NCBI RefSeq assembly: GCF_005887095.1
Contig: NZ_PNCI01000008.1
Coordinates: 1-64,000, forward strand
From: Pseudoalteromonas rubra
GTDB taxonomy: Bacteria > Pseudomonadota > Gammaproteobacteria > Enterobacterales > Alteromonadaceae
Length of the DNA stretch: 64,000 nucleotides
Direction of reading: 5' to 3'
The notes beneath the pieces were generated by a model. The model was not told the DNA's origin. It worked only from the letters and a program-made list of their open reading frames with translations, and did not search any database. Position numbers and translations under genes: made by a program. Shown here piece after piece: positions 8,593 through 17,955 of this stretch (positions within the stretch are counted from its first letter, which is position 1; the number at the start of each line of letters is the position of its first letter).

Positions 8593-9930
8593 ATGAATAC
8601 ACGTAAACTATGTGCAACCATTATTGCCGGTACACTGATACTCTCCGGCTGTAAGAGCTTAGTGCAGAAGGGAAACAAGTTATATGAAGCGGGTATGTAT
8701 GATCAGTCAGCAGAGTTCTATGAACAAGCCCTGGCTGAAGATCCCCAGGATATCGAGGCGCGTCAGGGACTGACCTTAGCACGCAATAAAATCATCGACC
8801 GCGGGCTTATAGATGTACGTATGCTGCGTTTAGCCGGCAATTATACCGGCGCGGCGCTCAAACTTGAGGCGCTATTACGCAATCAGATCAGCTGGCATAT
8901 TGAGCCAGTCGGCCCCATGGCCGATACACAAAGCGAAGAGCTCAGGTACGCAAATACCTGGCTTAAACAAGAAGCCCAGCAATTGTCAGGTTCTGCCTAC
9001 CCGGATCAGTTTCGTTACTTTGAAATGCGGTATGCATTTTTAATTGCCAATGCCAGACTCAGCAACAGCTTTGTACACTATCATGATCAATTACAGGCCA
9101 ACGCCACGCGACAATGTGACAAACTCAAAGCCGCTCAAGGCCAGGACCGCCTTTTTCTGCAGCGCTTTTATCGTAAATATTGTCAAGCCTGGAACTTAAC
9201 AATCCAGCCCGATGATACTGTCACCGACAAGGCCCTGTATTCTGAGATCCGTATTGAGCCGGTACTCTCGGTGCAGGTTCATGATACCAGTATACAAAAG
9301 CAACGCTTGCAAACTGCACTCTCCCAGCTGAATGACGCTTTCAGAGATAGCCTCTGGTACCACCCGCAAGGCACAGAAACATTCACACTTAAGGTTCACG
9401 CCGCGTTCAAACACACCCGCAAGACTGAACTGGTAAACCGGCAAAAGCACTACACACTAGAGCAACAACAGCCCAATCCGAACGAACCGGGTATGCTCAT
9501 GGACGTGGAAGTTGCAAAAGTATATCAGTACCCCGTGACTGAGTTTACCGAGCACTTTAGTCTGGACATGATGTATCTGGGTTACATAGGTGGACAACAT
9601 ATAGAGCACAAGGTCGACGATAGTCAGGTGCATTACACGCAAAGCCATTATGCCGATTTCCCGGATCTCGATTTGTCGCCCCAGAAGGCCCATTTTCTGG
9701 ATGTCAGTTCACGCCTGGATAAGCAGTTGTCTGAGTTACGAACCCAGTTTAAGGCAGATTTAGACCAGGCCTGGCAGCAAACCTATTGTGAGAATAAACT
9801 GGCTGCTGCCAGTGGTGAAAATGTCCTGCGCTGCGCCAAACTGGCACCCCATAACGAGTATGTCAACAACTGGTTTAATAAGCACTTTGGACTGAATTAC
9901 CAGGCGATGTCGAGTCTCTACTCGCTTTAG
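8593..9930 (+). CDS. Predicted lipoprotein with N-terminal TPR repeat
   Basis: A 445-residue protein with a type II signal peptide; lipobox LILSGC puts the lipidated cysteine at residue 20. Residues 25-65 form a tetratricopeptide-like pair (GNKLYEAGMYDQSAEFYEQALAEDPQDIE, in part), suggesting protein contacts. The rest matches no family I know and contains no obvious catalytic motif. The start is the ATG after AAGGAAGGA; the longer frame from 8533 overlaps a repeat and would spoil the signal peptide. It is flanked by its own promoter region. Anchorage in the inner or outer membrane cannot be decided with certainty, although Lys at +2 does not fit the inner-membrane retention signal Asp. Confidence 0.75.
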   Translation: MNTRKLCATIIAGTLILSGCKSLVQKGNKLYEAGMYDQSAEFYEQALAEDPQDIEARQGLTLARNKIIDRGLIDVRMLRLAGNYTGAALKLEALLRNQISWHIEPVGPMADTQSEELRYANTWLKQEAQQLSGSAYPDQFRYFEMRYAFLIANARLSNSFVHYHDQLQANATRQCDKLKAAQGQDRLFLQRFYRKYCQAWNLTIQPDDTVTDKALYSEIRIEPVLSVQVHDTSIQKQRLQTALSQLNDAFRDSLWYHPQGTETFTLKVHAAFKHTRKTELVNRQKHYTLEQQQPNPNEPGMLMDVEVAKVYQYPVTEFTEHFSLDMMYLGYIGGQHIEHKVDDSQVHYTQSHYADFPDLDLSPQKAHFLDVSSRLDKQLSELRTQFKADLDQAWQQTYCENKLAAASGENVLRCAKLAPHNEYVNNWFNKHFGLNYQAMSSLYSL

Positions 9931-10040
9931 TCTTTATTCGTCGTTCCTTTGCAGAACAAGTAGATTGGGAACACAGCACTTGGCGAGATACCGACTTCAT
10001 GCTAACTTCTCGCTCAGTTTAGACTAACAGGAAGCATTTT

Positions 10041-10613
10041 ATGCCTAAAGCCAGTGAAATTAAAAAACACGCCGCGATTGATTATAATGGTCGCGTTATG
10101 ATCGTCCGAGACATTGAGCGCTCAGTACCACAAGGCCGTGCTGGCGGCAGTTTGTACCGTATGCGTATGTACGATGTCGTCAATGGCGGTAAAGTAGATG
10201 AAACGTTTAAAGCGGAAGAAATGCTGCAACTGGCTGATTTAAACCGCCGTCCTGCTATGCTGTCTTATATTGATGGCGAAGAATATGTGTTTATGGATGA
10301 AGAGGATTATACCCCATACCATATCCACAAAGATTCGATTGCTGAGCAGGTCCTGTTCATCAACGAAGAAACCAAAGGTCTGTTGATTGTGGTTGTTGAA
10401 GGCACGCCGGTTTCATTGGATCTGCCCTCAAGCGTTGAGCTGGTGATCGAAGAAACAGCACCATCAATCAAAGGCGCATCGGCCAGTGCCCGCACTAAGC
10501 CAGCTACCCTGACAACAGGTCTGGTTGTGCAGGTACCTGAGCATATTTCCACGGGTGATAAGATTAAGATTAACACGGCAGAATCTAAGTTTATGAGCCG
10601 CGCAGACAGTTAA
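10041..10613 (+). CDS. efpL: Elongation factor P-like protein EfpL (YeiP)
   Basis: A 190-residue three-domain EF-P paralogue (KOW-like N-domain, OB, C-terminal OB) of the YeiP/EfpL subfamily. At the tip of the first domain it has PQGRAGGS with Arg33, where canonical EF-P carries the modified lysine. EfpL works without that modification, helping ribosomes through proline-containing and other difficult stretches. The length matches E. coli YeiP (190). The start ATG follows AGGAAGC. It is a single gene with a terminator-like hairpin behind it. Confidence 0.92.
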   Translation: MPKASEIKKHAAIDYNGRVMIVRDIERSVPQGRAGGSLYRMRMYDVVNGGKVDETFKAEEMLQLADLNRRPAMLSYIDGEEYVFMDEEDYTPYHIHKDSIAEQVLFINEETKGLLIVVVEGTPVSLDLPSSVELVIEETAPSIKGASASARTKPATLTTGLVVQVPEHISTGDKIKINTAESKFMSRADS

Positions 10614-10620
10614 TCTCAGT

Positions 10621-10645
10621 GTGCCCGCAACAGGATCGCGGGCAC
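10621..10645 (+). terminator. Terminator-like hairpin after efpL
   Basis: GTGCCCGC and GCGGGCAC form a perfect 8-bp stem with a 9-nt loop, starting 8 bp after the efpL stop. Only CTAATTT follows, so the T run is weak. Confidence 0.55.
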
Positions 10646-10680
10646 CTAATTTGGGTAAATAAAGTTCAGTTAATTTATAT

Positions 10681-10705
10681 TATACAATAGCCGTTTGACG
10701 CAAAA
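10681..10705 (+). repeat. Short promoter-region motif, copy 2
   Basis: TATACAATAGCCGT followed by CAAAA, 109 bp before the kinase start. It matches the motif at 8414 at 20 of 25 positions. Confidence 0.3.
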
Positions 10706-10802
10706 ATCGGTAACATGCTCCACAACAGCAGATTAAATTGGACAGGTTTGTGGTCATAGTCGGGTGGCTCTCCACCGCGTTGATAGATGGAATTGGACAC
10801 GG

Positions 10803-13466
10803 ATGAAAACAAGTAAGCTGAGTATCAGGCTATTATGGTATATCACCCCTTTGGTGATACTGCCACTGCTATTGCTCGGTGGTTTTACGCTTACCAACGT
10901 CACCAGTTCTACTCAAAAACAGGCAAAACTCATTGTCAGCCGCTTTGTTGAACAGCAGCAACAAAAAATGTTCAACTACATGGAGATCTATCAGTCCACC
11001 ACCAAGTTGCTATCGACTTCACCAGTGCTCAGTGACTTTTTGAGTATGCCTGAGGTAGCCAGTCAGGAAAAAACCCAGCGCTTAGGGGCACTCATGGATG
11101 TGTTTGCCAGTTACACCGAGGCCTACCCAGATATTCTCAGTATTAACCTGGTTGATGAACGTGGCCAGAGTCATGCTTTCTATGCCAGTAATCTCAACCG
11201 GGCACCTCAGTCTTATCCCTTTTTTGCTCAGGTCAGGCAAAGTAATTTGCGCCAGCAACAATTTATGCAAGCGTCACATAATGGTGGCACACAACTGTAC
11301 TTTGTACAGCAAATCTACGGGGTGGATTTCAACCTCAACCGTCCTCAGCGAGAGGGCTATATTATCGTCCAGGTTGCCCCTTCAATTATCAGCAGCAGTA
11401 TTCTTGAAGCACCCTATGACAACACCTTAAACCTGCTGGTATCCGCCTCCGGTGAGGTGTTATTTAGCTCCGACAGTCATTTTAATCAAAGCTTTCTGAG
11501 CGTTGAAGAGATGGCTCAAATCAATACGCTGGCAGATAAAGGCAAGCTCGACTCGCTGGTATTACCATCCATCGACAACCTCCGCCGTATGACCTATAGC
11601 GCACAGCTCAGTGGCGGCTATTACTATATCTCTACCATCCCAAAAACGATTTTATATCAGTCGGGTAAAGCAATCAGCCTGACAACAGCCCTGATCGTGA
11701 TACTGTCTGTGATCACCCTGCCAATTTTGATTTTTATCGTGGTCAGAAACCTGCTGCTGACTCCTATCGAACTACTTGGCGAAGCCAGCCATCGCGTTGG
11801 GGATGGGGATCTCTCTGTTGCCTTGCCCGCGCACGATGATGACGAAGTCGGGATACTGTTTGATGACTTTAATCACATGATCAAACAGATCCGGGATTTC
11901 CAAGGAGAGCTGGAGGATTACAAATTACACCTGGAAGAAAAAGTCGAAAACCGCACCCGGGCACTCGAAGAGATGAACCAGCAGCTCGAAGTGGCGATTG
12001 CGGAAGCTGAGCAGGCCAGTCAGCTAAAAAGCCGTTTCTTAGCGAATATGAGCCACGAGATCCGCACCCCCTTAACCGCCATCATGGGGTTCACCGAGCA
12101 GATGCTGCACTCCCCCAATGCCACTAATTCAGCTCTGCATCTGGATACCATTCTACGTAATTCACGGCACCTTCTTGAGCTAATAAATAATATCCTTGAT
12201 CTGTCTAAGATAGAGGCCGAGAAACTGGCTGTTGAACGAGATCCTATCGAGTTACTTCACTTGCTCAAGGATGTGGAATCCATCATTGCGCCCATGGCAG
12301 AACAAAAGCAGCTGGACTTTACAATGCACTATGCATTGCCACTGCCTCAGCAGCTGTTCAGTGATGAAACCCGACTCAAGCAGATTTTATTGAATATCGC
12401 AACGAATGCGGTGAAGTTTACCGAAACAGGCAGCATTGAGATCAGCGCCCGTTATCGCTCAGATACCGCCCTGTTTGAGTTTGAAGTTAAAGACAGTGGC
12501 ATTGGTATGTCGCAGGGTGAAATGTCGCGGGTATTTAAACCCTTTGAGCAGGCAGACTCCACCACCACTCGCCGTTTTGGTGGTACCGGCCTGGGGCTCT
12601 GTATCTCTAAGAACCTGGCCCAGTTACTCGGTGGTGATGTCAGCGTAGAAAGCGCTCAGGGTGTTGGCAGTCGATTTATCATCACCATTGCAGCCAACCA
12701 CTCGCACAGTGCGTTTGCGTGGATCGAAGACGAAGCGCAGCTGACACATGACCACGTGGTCTCTACCTTGCAACTTGATCAGACTCAGCTTGAGGCTGAC
12801 ATTCTGCTTGCTGAAGACAATCCGGATAATCAGGAATTACTGACGCTGCTATTAGGGGCCTGGGGACTCAACCCGGATATAGCCAGCAATGGCGCACAAG
12901 CTGTGGAGATGGCGCTGGTGAACGATTACGATCTCATTCTGATGGACATGCAAATGCCGGTCATGGGCGGGCTGGAAGCCACTGAAATGCTCCGACATGC
13001 TGCTTATGATGGTCCAATCATTGCGCTGACCGCGAATGTCATGAAACATGATATAGACACCTATCTGGCGGCGGGTTGCGATGCCACGCTCGCCAAACCC
13101 ATCGACCGTGAAAAGCTCGGAGCCGTGTTGCTTAAGTATTTGCAATTGGAAGAAGACAAAAGCTCGCAGTGGAACTCGTTACTGAAAAGTGAAAAATACC
13201 AGCAGATCAGTCGCAACTATGTTGAGAAGCTACCCGATCAGCTGACGCAACTGGAACACTTTTTTGGCGCTCAGGAGTGGGAATCACTCAGAGCACTGGC
13301 GCATAGCCTGAAAGGCAGTGCCGGATGTTTTGGTTTTACTAATATTCATAATGCTGCCGGCGACCTGGAAACTTGCCTGCGCGAAGACAACCCTACAAAA
13401 TGGGAATATGCAATGCTAACGCTCACTCAGGCCATCAAGTACACCCTTGAACAGGAGCACGCCTGA
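10803..13466 (+). CDS. Tripartite hybrid sensor histidine kinase with receiver and HPt domains
   Basis: An 887-residue inner-membrane phosphorelay kinase. TM1 covers about 9-31, a periplasmic Cache-like sensor about 35-285, TM2 about 296-316, then HAMP and a coiled coil to about 405. HisKA has its phospho-His at 418 (FLANMSHEIRTP), followed by HATPase_c (with GTGLGL), a receiver with Asp715 (LMDMQMPVMGG) and an HPt domain with His834 (LAHSLKGSAGCF). All catalytic residues are present. The start is ATG 10803 directly before the TM1 region; GTG 10764 would add an unneeded hydrophilic tail. No response-regulator gene is adjacent, so the output partner is unknown. Confidence 0.9.
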   Translation: MKTSKLSIRLLWYITPLVILPLLLLGGFTLTNVTSSTQKQAKLIVSRFVEQQQQKMFNYMEIYQSTTKLLSTSPVLSDFLSMPEVASQEKTQRLGALMDVFASYTEAYPDILSINLVDERGQSHAFYASNLNRAPQSYPFFAQVRQSNLRQQQFMQASHNGGTQLYFVQQIYGVDFNLNRPQREGYIIVQVAPSIISSSILEAPYDNTLNLLVSASGEVLFSSDSHFNQSFLSVEEMAQINTLADKGKLDSLVLPSIDNLRRMTYSAQLSGGYYYISTIPKTILYQSGKAISLTTALIVILSVITLPILIFIVVRNLLLTPIELLGEASHRVGDGDLSVALPAHDDDEVGILFDDFNHMIKQIRDFQGELEDYKLHLEEKVENRTRALEEMNQQLEVAIAEAEQASQLKSRFLANMSHEIRTPLTAIMGFTEQMLHSPNATNSALHLDTILRNSRHLLELINNILDLSKIEAEKLAVERDPIELLHLLKDVESIIAPMAEQKQLDFTMHYALPLPQQLFSDETRLKQILLNIATNAVKFTETGSIEISARYRSDTALFEFEVKDSGIGMSQGEMSRVFKPFEQADSTTTRRFGGTGLGLCISKNLAQLLGGDVSVESAQGVGSRFIITIAANHSHSAFAWIEDEAQLTHDHVVSTLQLDQTQLEADILLAEDNPDNQELLTLLLGAWGLNPDIASNGAQAVEMALVNDYDLILMDMQMPVMGGLEATEMLRHAAYDGPIIALTANVMKHDIDTYLAAGCDATLAKPIDREKLGAVLLKYLQLEEDKSSQWNSLLKSEKYQQISRNYVEKLPDQLTQLEHFFGAQEWESLRALAHSLKGSAGCFGFTNIHNAAGDLETCLREDNPTKWEYAMLTLTQAIKYTLEQEHA

Positions 13467-13493
13467 CTCTGTGCAGCGCACGGAATAGTGTGA

Positions 13494-13967
13494 TCACCCA
13501 TCCGCCAGTTCAGGGTTAAAGAGTACTTTGCCCATCAGCACCGCGTCTTCTTTGCCTTCTGTGCTGGGGTAGTAATTTTTGCGTACGCCCATCTCAGTGA
13601 AACCCGCCTTATGATATAAGCCAATGGCAGCCTCATTACTTACCCGTACTTCCAGAAAGATATTTTCGGCGTTATCTTGCTCGCACCTTGTCATGAAATG
13701 CACCAGCAACTGCCAGGCCAGACCCTGCCCCTGACAAGCGGGAGTGATACAAATATCCATCAGTGTAAAGTCAGGTCCAGCGCGCTCACCTACATAAAAC
13801 CCCACTAAGCGCTCATCCAGATACAGGGCAGCATTAAAGTAACGACCGCTCAAACACGACTGCATCGTCTTGATGGTCCAGGGGTGGCTATGACAGGCCT
13901 GTTCAATGTCCATGAGCTGTTGCAGTGGTACGTTGGCCAGATGATCCGACAGGATAGCAACGCTCAT
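13494..13967 (-). CDS. rimI: Ribosomal-protein-alanine N-acetyltransferase RimI
   Basis: A 157-residue GNAT acetyltransferase that acetylates the N-terminal alanine of ribosomal protein S18 in E. coli. The acetyl-CoA binding motif A is at about 80-95 (ITPACQGQGLAWQLL), and FLEVRVSNEAAIGLYHKAGF is the RimI signature. The start is ATG 13967 with GGAG eight bases upstream. It overlaps the holD stop by four bases (ATGA), so the two are translationally coupled, as the holD-rimI pair is in E. coli. Confidence 0.92.
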   Translation of the reverse strand: MSVAILSDHLANVPLQQLMDIEQACHSHPWTIKTMQSCLSGRYFNAALYLDERLVGFYVGERAGPDFTLMDICITPACQGQGLAWQLLVHFMTRCEQDNAENIFLEVRVSNEAAIGLYHKAGFTEMGVRKNYYPSTEGKEDAVLMGKVLFNPELADG

Positions 13968-14269
13968 TGTTGTGCGCTCCAGATCTGCTGCCACAAGATG
14001 CGTTTTTGCTCACCTGTCAGCTGCGCATCCGGCACAATCAGTTGTGCTTGTTGCCCGTTACAGGCCCAATTTACAGCATCACCTTTCACGACACTTAACT
14101 CACCAACATTGGCGGCTCTGCACAGATCCTGTTGCAGCTGCTCATTCAGCAAGAGCGGCTCATGTTCAACAGACACTGGGGCTGGTTTGGCTGGCTGTGG
14201 ATTGGGATCAAACGCCGATTTAAGTTTAAGTGGCATTACACCAAGTAACTGAGCCTGAGCTGCATGCAT
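13964..14269 (-). CDS. holD: DNA polymerase III psi subunit HolD
   Basis: A 101-residue protein, shorter than E. coli HolD (137). Two parts support the call: an N-terminal segment QAQLLGVMPLKLKS resembling the chi-binding end, and a C-terminal RILWQQIWSA resembling the ALWQQIC end of E. coli psi. Psi bridges the clamp loader to chi and thereby to SSB. The rimI overlap is the main contextual evidence, because this family diverges quickly. No good ribosome-binding site precedes ATG 14269. Confidence 0.8.
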   Translation of the reverse strand: MHAAQAQLLGVMPLKLKSAFDPNPQPAKPAPVSVEHEPLLLNEQLQQDLCRAANVGELSVVKGDAVNWACNGQQAQLIVPDAQLTGEQKRILWQQIWSAQQ

Positions 14270-14376
14270 GTAAAAACACCGAGAAGATTAAATGCTGAGA
14301 ATTCTAGAATATGCGCGTAATGACTGCAATCTGAATTGTATTAAATATGGGAATTAACGAGAAGTCGAGAAGGAAG

Positions 14377-14453
14377 TGGCAGGGGCGGCAGGACTCGAAC
14401 CCGCAACCATCGGTTTTGGAGACCGCTGTTCTACCAATTGGAACTACGCCCCT
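14377..14453 (-). tRNA. tRNA-Trp (anticodon CCA)
   Basis: On the minus strand the 5' acceptor strand AGGGGCG pairs with CGCCCCT before G and an encoded CCA. The anticodon loop CTCCAAA carries CCA. The T arm has GGTTCGAGTCC. At 77 nt with CCA it is one base longer than E. coli tRNA-Trp, the extra base being in the D loop. It stands alone rather than in a tRNA or rRNA cluster. Confidence 0.96.
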
Positions 14454-14466
14454 GCAATGTCGACGC

Positions 14467-14494
14467 ATTATAATGAGCAATTTGAAAAGGTAAA
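14467..14494 (-). promoter_or_regulatory. Promoter of tRNA-Trp
   Basis: On the minus strand TTTACC (14489-14494), a 16-bp spacer and TATAAT (14467-14472) are followed by a GC-containing discriminator GCGTCGAC. This is the layout of stable-RNA promoters under stringent control. The tRNA begins 14 bp beyond the -10 box. Confidence 0.75.
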
Positions 14495-14533
14495 GAGAAA
14501 ATATCACATTTCTGATCGTTTGCTGATTTTATC

Positions 14534-14573
14534 AGCAAAAAGGGCGGATAGTTACCCTATCCGCCCTTTTCTT
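14534..14573 (-). terminator. Intrinsic terminator of guaBA
   Basis: A long perfect stem AAAAGGGCGGATAG/CTATCCGCCCTTTT with a 5-nt loop lies 30 bp beyond the guaA stop. T runs flank both sides. It insulates guaA from the tRNA gene. Confidence 0.92.
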
Positions 14574-14600
14574 AACCTATATCAGGTGCCTGGTGAGTAC

Positions 14601-16175
14601 TTATTCCCACTCGATCGTCGCAGGTGGTTTACCTGAAATGTCATATACTACGCGAGAAATACCGTCGATTTCGTTGATGATGCGGTTTGAAACCTGACCC
14701 AGGAACTCATACGGCAGGTGTGACCAGCGTGCCGTCATAAAGTCGATGGTTTCTACACAGCGCAGTGAGACAACCCAGTCGTACTTACGTGCGTCACCCA
14801 TTACGCCCACTGAACGTACCGGCAGGAACACAGTGAAGGCCTGAGACACTTTGTGATACAAGTCAGCCTTGTGCAGCTCTTCAATGAAGATAGCATCGGC
14901 ACGACGTAGCAGGTCGCAGTATTCTTTCTTGATCTCACCCAGTACACGAACACCCAGACCTGGACCCGGGAACGGGTGACGGTATAGCATGTCGTACGGC
15001 AGGCCTAACTCCAGGCCAATCTTACGTACTTCGTCTTTAAACAGCTCACGCAGCGGCTCAACCAGACCCAGCTCCATGTCCTCTGGCAAACCACCCACAT
15101 TGTGGTGAGACTTGATAACGTGTGCTTTACCTGTGGCTGACGCCGCAGATTCGATCACGTCCGGATAGATAGTGCCTTGTGCCAGCCATTTTGCGTTAAC
15201 ACGCTTGCCCGCTTCTTCGTCGAATACTTCAATGAAGGTGTGGCCAATTGCTTTACGCTTATCTTCCGGATCATCAATGCCTTTAAGGGCATTCAGGAAG
15301 CGGTCTTCTGCGTCCACTTTAATGATGTTCAGGCCAAATTTATCGCCGAACATGTCCATCACCTGCTGGCCTTCGTTAAGGCGTAGCAGGCCATTGTCAA
15401 CGAATACACACGTCAGCTTGTCGCCGATAGCGCGGTTGATCAACATAGCAACCACAGATGAATCAACCCCGCCCGACAGGCCCAGGATCACTTCGTCGTC
15501 ACCTACCTGCTCTTTAATACGTGCAACCGCATCTTCGATGATTTGGCTTGGTGTCCACAGTTTTTCACAGCCACAGATATCCGTCGCAAAGCGCTCTAGC
15601 AGACGCAGACCTTGTTGCGTGTGGGTTACTTCCGGGTGGAACTGCACGCCGTAGAAGCGTTTCTCTTCCCAAGACATGGCTGCATGCGGACAGGTTTCTG
15701 TTTTTGCAGAAGTGATGAACTGCTCTGGGATCTCGATAACCTTGTCACCGTGACTCATCCACACGTCCAGTTTGCCAATGCCATCTTCGATATGATCTTC
15801 AATCGCTTCAAACAGGGCGCAGTTACCCACTTTTTCTACTTTCGCGTAACCAAACTCTTTCTTATCTGAGCTGTGTACTTTACCACCCAGCTGTGACGCC
15901 ATGGTTTGCATGCCGTAACAAATACCAAGTACAGGCACACCGGCATTGAACACATATTCAGGCGCGCGCGGGCTGCCTTCTAAAGTCGTTGACTCCGGAC
16001 CACCTGACAGAATGATACCCTGCGGATTAAATTCGCGGATCTGCTCCTCGGTTACATCCCAGGCCCATAGCTCACAGTAAACGCCGATCTCACGGATCCG
16101 GCGGGCGATCAATTGAGTGTATTGAGAACCAAAATCTAAGATCAAAATACGGGAATCATGGATGTCTTTGCTCAT
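14601..16175 (-). CDS. guaA: GMP synthase (glutamine-hydrolysing)
   Basis: Converts XMP to GMP with ATP and glutamine, the last step of guanine nucleotide synthesis. It has 524 residues (E. coli 525). The class I glutamine amidotransferase domain lies at about 9-200, with the nucleophile in GICYGMQ and the His/Glu pair in FHPEVTH. The ATP pyrophosphatase domain has the P-loop [10 protein letters not shown] near residue 232, and a C-terminal dimerisation domain ends in TIEWE. It is the second gene after guaB. Confidence 0.98.
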   Translation of the reverse strand: MSKDIHDSRILILDFGSQYTQLIARRIREIGVYCELWAWDVTEEQIREFNPQGIILSGGPESTTLEGSPRAPEYVFNAGVPVLGICYGMQTMASQLGGKVHSSDKKEFGYAKVEKVGNCALFEAIEDHIEDGIGKLDVWMSHGDKVIEIPEQFITSAKTETCPHAAMSWEEKRFYGVQFHPEVTHTQQGLRLLERFATDICGCEKLWTPSQIIEDAVARIKEQVGDDEVILGLSGGVDSSVVAMLINRAIGDKLTCVFVDNGLLRLNEGQQVMDMFGDKFGLNIIKVDAEDRFLNALKGIDDPEDKRKAIGHTFIEVFDEEAGKRVNAKWLAQGTIYPDVIESAASATGKAHVIKSHHNVGGLPEDMELGLVEPLRELFKDEVRKIGLELGLPYDMLYRHPFPGPGLGVRVLGEIKKEYCDLLRRADAIFIEELHKADLYHKVSQAFTVFLPVRSVGVMGDARKYDWVVSLRCVETIDFMTARWSHLPYEFLGQVSNRIINEIDGISRVVYDISGKPPATIEWE

Positions 16176-16317
16176 TGATAATCTCGTTTGTTAGGAAGCG
16201 ATAAAACTAGTAAAGCATAGTAAAAGTACTTTACCTAAATGACCGGGCAAGTTTGCCTGCCCAACGCATTGTGTTTGTTTGTATCCGCCTTATAAAAGCA
16301 GACACTAAAATTAAGAA

Positions 16318-16337
16318 GGGCCGGCAACCGCCAGCCC
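16318..16337 (-). terminator. Hairpin between guaB and guaA
   Basis: GGGCTGGC, a GGTT loop and GCCGGCCC (minus strand) form an 8-bp stem with one G-T pair. The sequence TTCTTAATTTT follows. It sits 18 bp after the guaB stop inside the guaB-guaA gap and could partly terminate or protect the guaB message. Confidence 0.5.
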
Positions 16338-16354
16338 ATTTTTACCCGCCGGGA

Positions 16355-17824
16355 TTAACCCATGCGGTAGTTTGGAGCCTCTTTGGTGATCTGTACGTCA
16401 TGGACGTGCGACTCACCCATACCAGCAGAGGTCACGCGGACAAACTGCGGCTTTGTATTCAGCTCTAAAATAGTCGCGCATCCTGTCAGGCCCATGGCAC
16501 TGCGGATCCCGCCCACTTGTTGGTGGATGATGGTCGCGATTGGGCCTTTATAAGCCACGCGGCCTTCAATGCCTTCCGGAACCAGTTTTTCAGCAGAGTT
16601 GCTCTTTTGGAAGTAACGATCCGATGAGCCTTCTTTTTGGTTCATCGCACCCAGTGAGCCCATACCACGGTATGACTTGTAGTAGCGGCCCTGATATAGT
16701 TCAACCTCACCCGGCGCTTCTTCAGTACCAGCCAGCATAGAACCAACCATGACACACGATGCTCCAGCAACCAGGGCTTTAACAATGTCACCTGAGAAGC
16801 GGATACCGCCGTCAGCAATCACCGGAATGTCACGTCCTTTCAGGCCATCAACGGCATCTGAAATTGCTGTAATTTGAGGAACCCCACACCCAGTTACAAT
16901 ACGTGTAGTACAGATTGAACCTGGGCCAATGCCCACTTTAACTGCATCTACACCGGCATCCGCCAGTGCAATTGCGCCGTCTGCTGTTGCGACGTTACCC
17001 GCCACAATTTGCAGATCCGGATACGCTTCACGGGTTGCTTTAACACGATCGATAACGCCCTGAGAGTGGCCATGCGAAGTATCGATAAGCAGTACGTCAA
17101 CACCCGCAGCAACCAGCGCAGCGATACGCTCATCAGTACCTGCGCCTACACCCACAGCTGCACCTACGCGAAGACGGCCTTGCTCGTCTTTACATGCGTT
17201 TGGTTTTTCTTGCGCTTTTTGATAATCCTTAACGGTGATCATGCCTTTCAGTTTGAAAGCGTCATCAACCAATAAGATTTTCTCGATGCGGTGCTCATGC
17301 ATCAAACCCAGGATTTCTTCGCGTGATGCACCTTCTTTTACCGTCACCAGCTCCGCTTTTTGCGTCATCACAGATGACACAGGCTTGTCTAGTTTAGTTT
17401 CGAAGCGCATATCACGGCTGGTGATGATGCCTTCCAGTAGGTTGTTTTCGCCAACCACTGGGAAGCCTGAGAAACCATTTTCTTCAGCCAATGCTAACGT
17501 ATCAGCAATGGTTTTATCTGCGGTCACGGTAACCGGAAAAGAGACAATCCCCGCTTCGTACGCTTTTACTTTACGTACATTGCGCGCTTGTTCTTCAATG
17601 GTCATATTCTTATGGATGAATCCGATGCCACCTTCCTGTGCAAGTGCAATTGCAAGGCGTGCTTCAGTGACTGTATCCATAGAGGCAGAAACTAATGGCA
17701 AATTAAGTTCAATACCACGAGTCAGGCGTGTTTTTAAGTTCGCAGTGTGTGGTAGAACAGTTGAATGAGCGGGTACTAAAAGTACGTCGTCAAAGGTAAG
17801 GGCTTCTTTTGCAATTCTTAGCAT
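16355..17824 (-). CDS. guaB: Inosine-5'-monophosphate dehydrogenase
   Basis: Oxidises IMP to XMP with NAD+, the committed step to guanine nucleotides. It is a 489-residue TIM barrel starting [20 protein letters not shown], like E. coli GuaB, so the six extra codons upstream are not used. Two CBS domains (about 95-205) are inserted in the barrel. The catalytic loop [15 protein letters not shown] holds the active-site Cys. It is followed 179 bp later by guaA. Confidence 0.97.
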   Translation of the reverse strand: MLRIAKEALTFDDVLLVPAHSTVLPHTANLKTRLTRGIELNLPLVSASMDTVTEARLAIALAQEGGIGFIHKNMTIEEQARNVRKVKAYEAGIVSFPVTVTADKTIADTLALAEENGFSGFPVVGENNLLEGIITSRDMRFETKLDKPVSSVMTQKAELVTVKEGASREEILGLMHEHRIEKILLVDDAFKLKGMITVKDYQKAQEKPNACKDEQGRLRVGAAVGVGAGTDERIAALVAAGVDVLLIDTSHGHSQGVIDRVKATREAYPDLQIVAGNVATADGAIALADAGVDAVKVGIGPGSICTTRIVTGCGVPQITAISDAVDGLKGRDIPVIADGGIRFSGDIVKALVAGASCVMVGSMLAGTEEAPGEVELYQGRYYKSYRGMGSLGAMNQKEGSSDRYFQKSNSAEKLVPEGIEGRVAYKGPIATIIHQQVGGIRSAMGLTGCATILELNTKPQFVRVTSAGMGESHVHDVQITKEAPNYRMG

Positions 17825-17955
17825 GTGTGCGGCATCTCTCAAGTGAAACTGAGTATAAGGAATTGCGTGCGCATTTTATCAGCGTTCCTTATGCGAGTAA
17901 ATAAAATTTAGCAAAAATATGCTAGAGTGTTCGTGAATTTTTTATGGAGCTGAGT

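Noticed and set aside
14376..14636. 86-residue plus-strand frame
   Set aside because: It runs over the antisense of tRNA-Trp and the guaA terminator; no ribosome-binding site.
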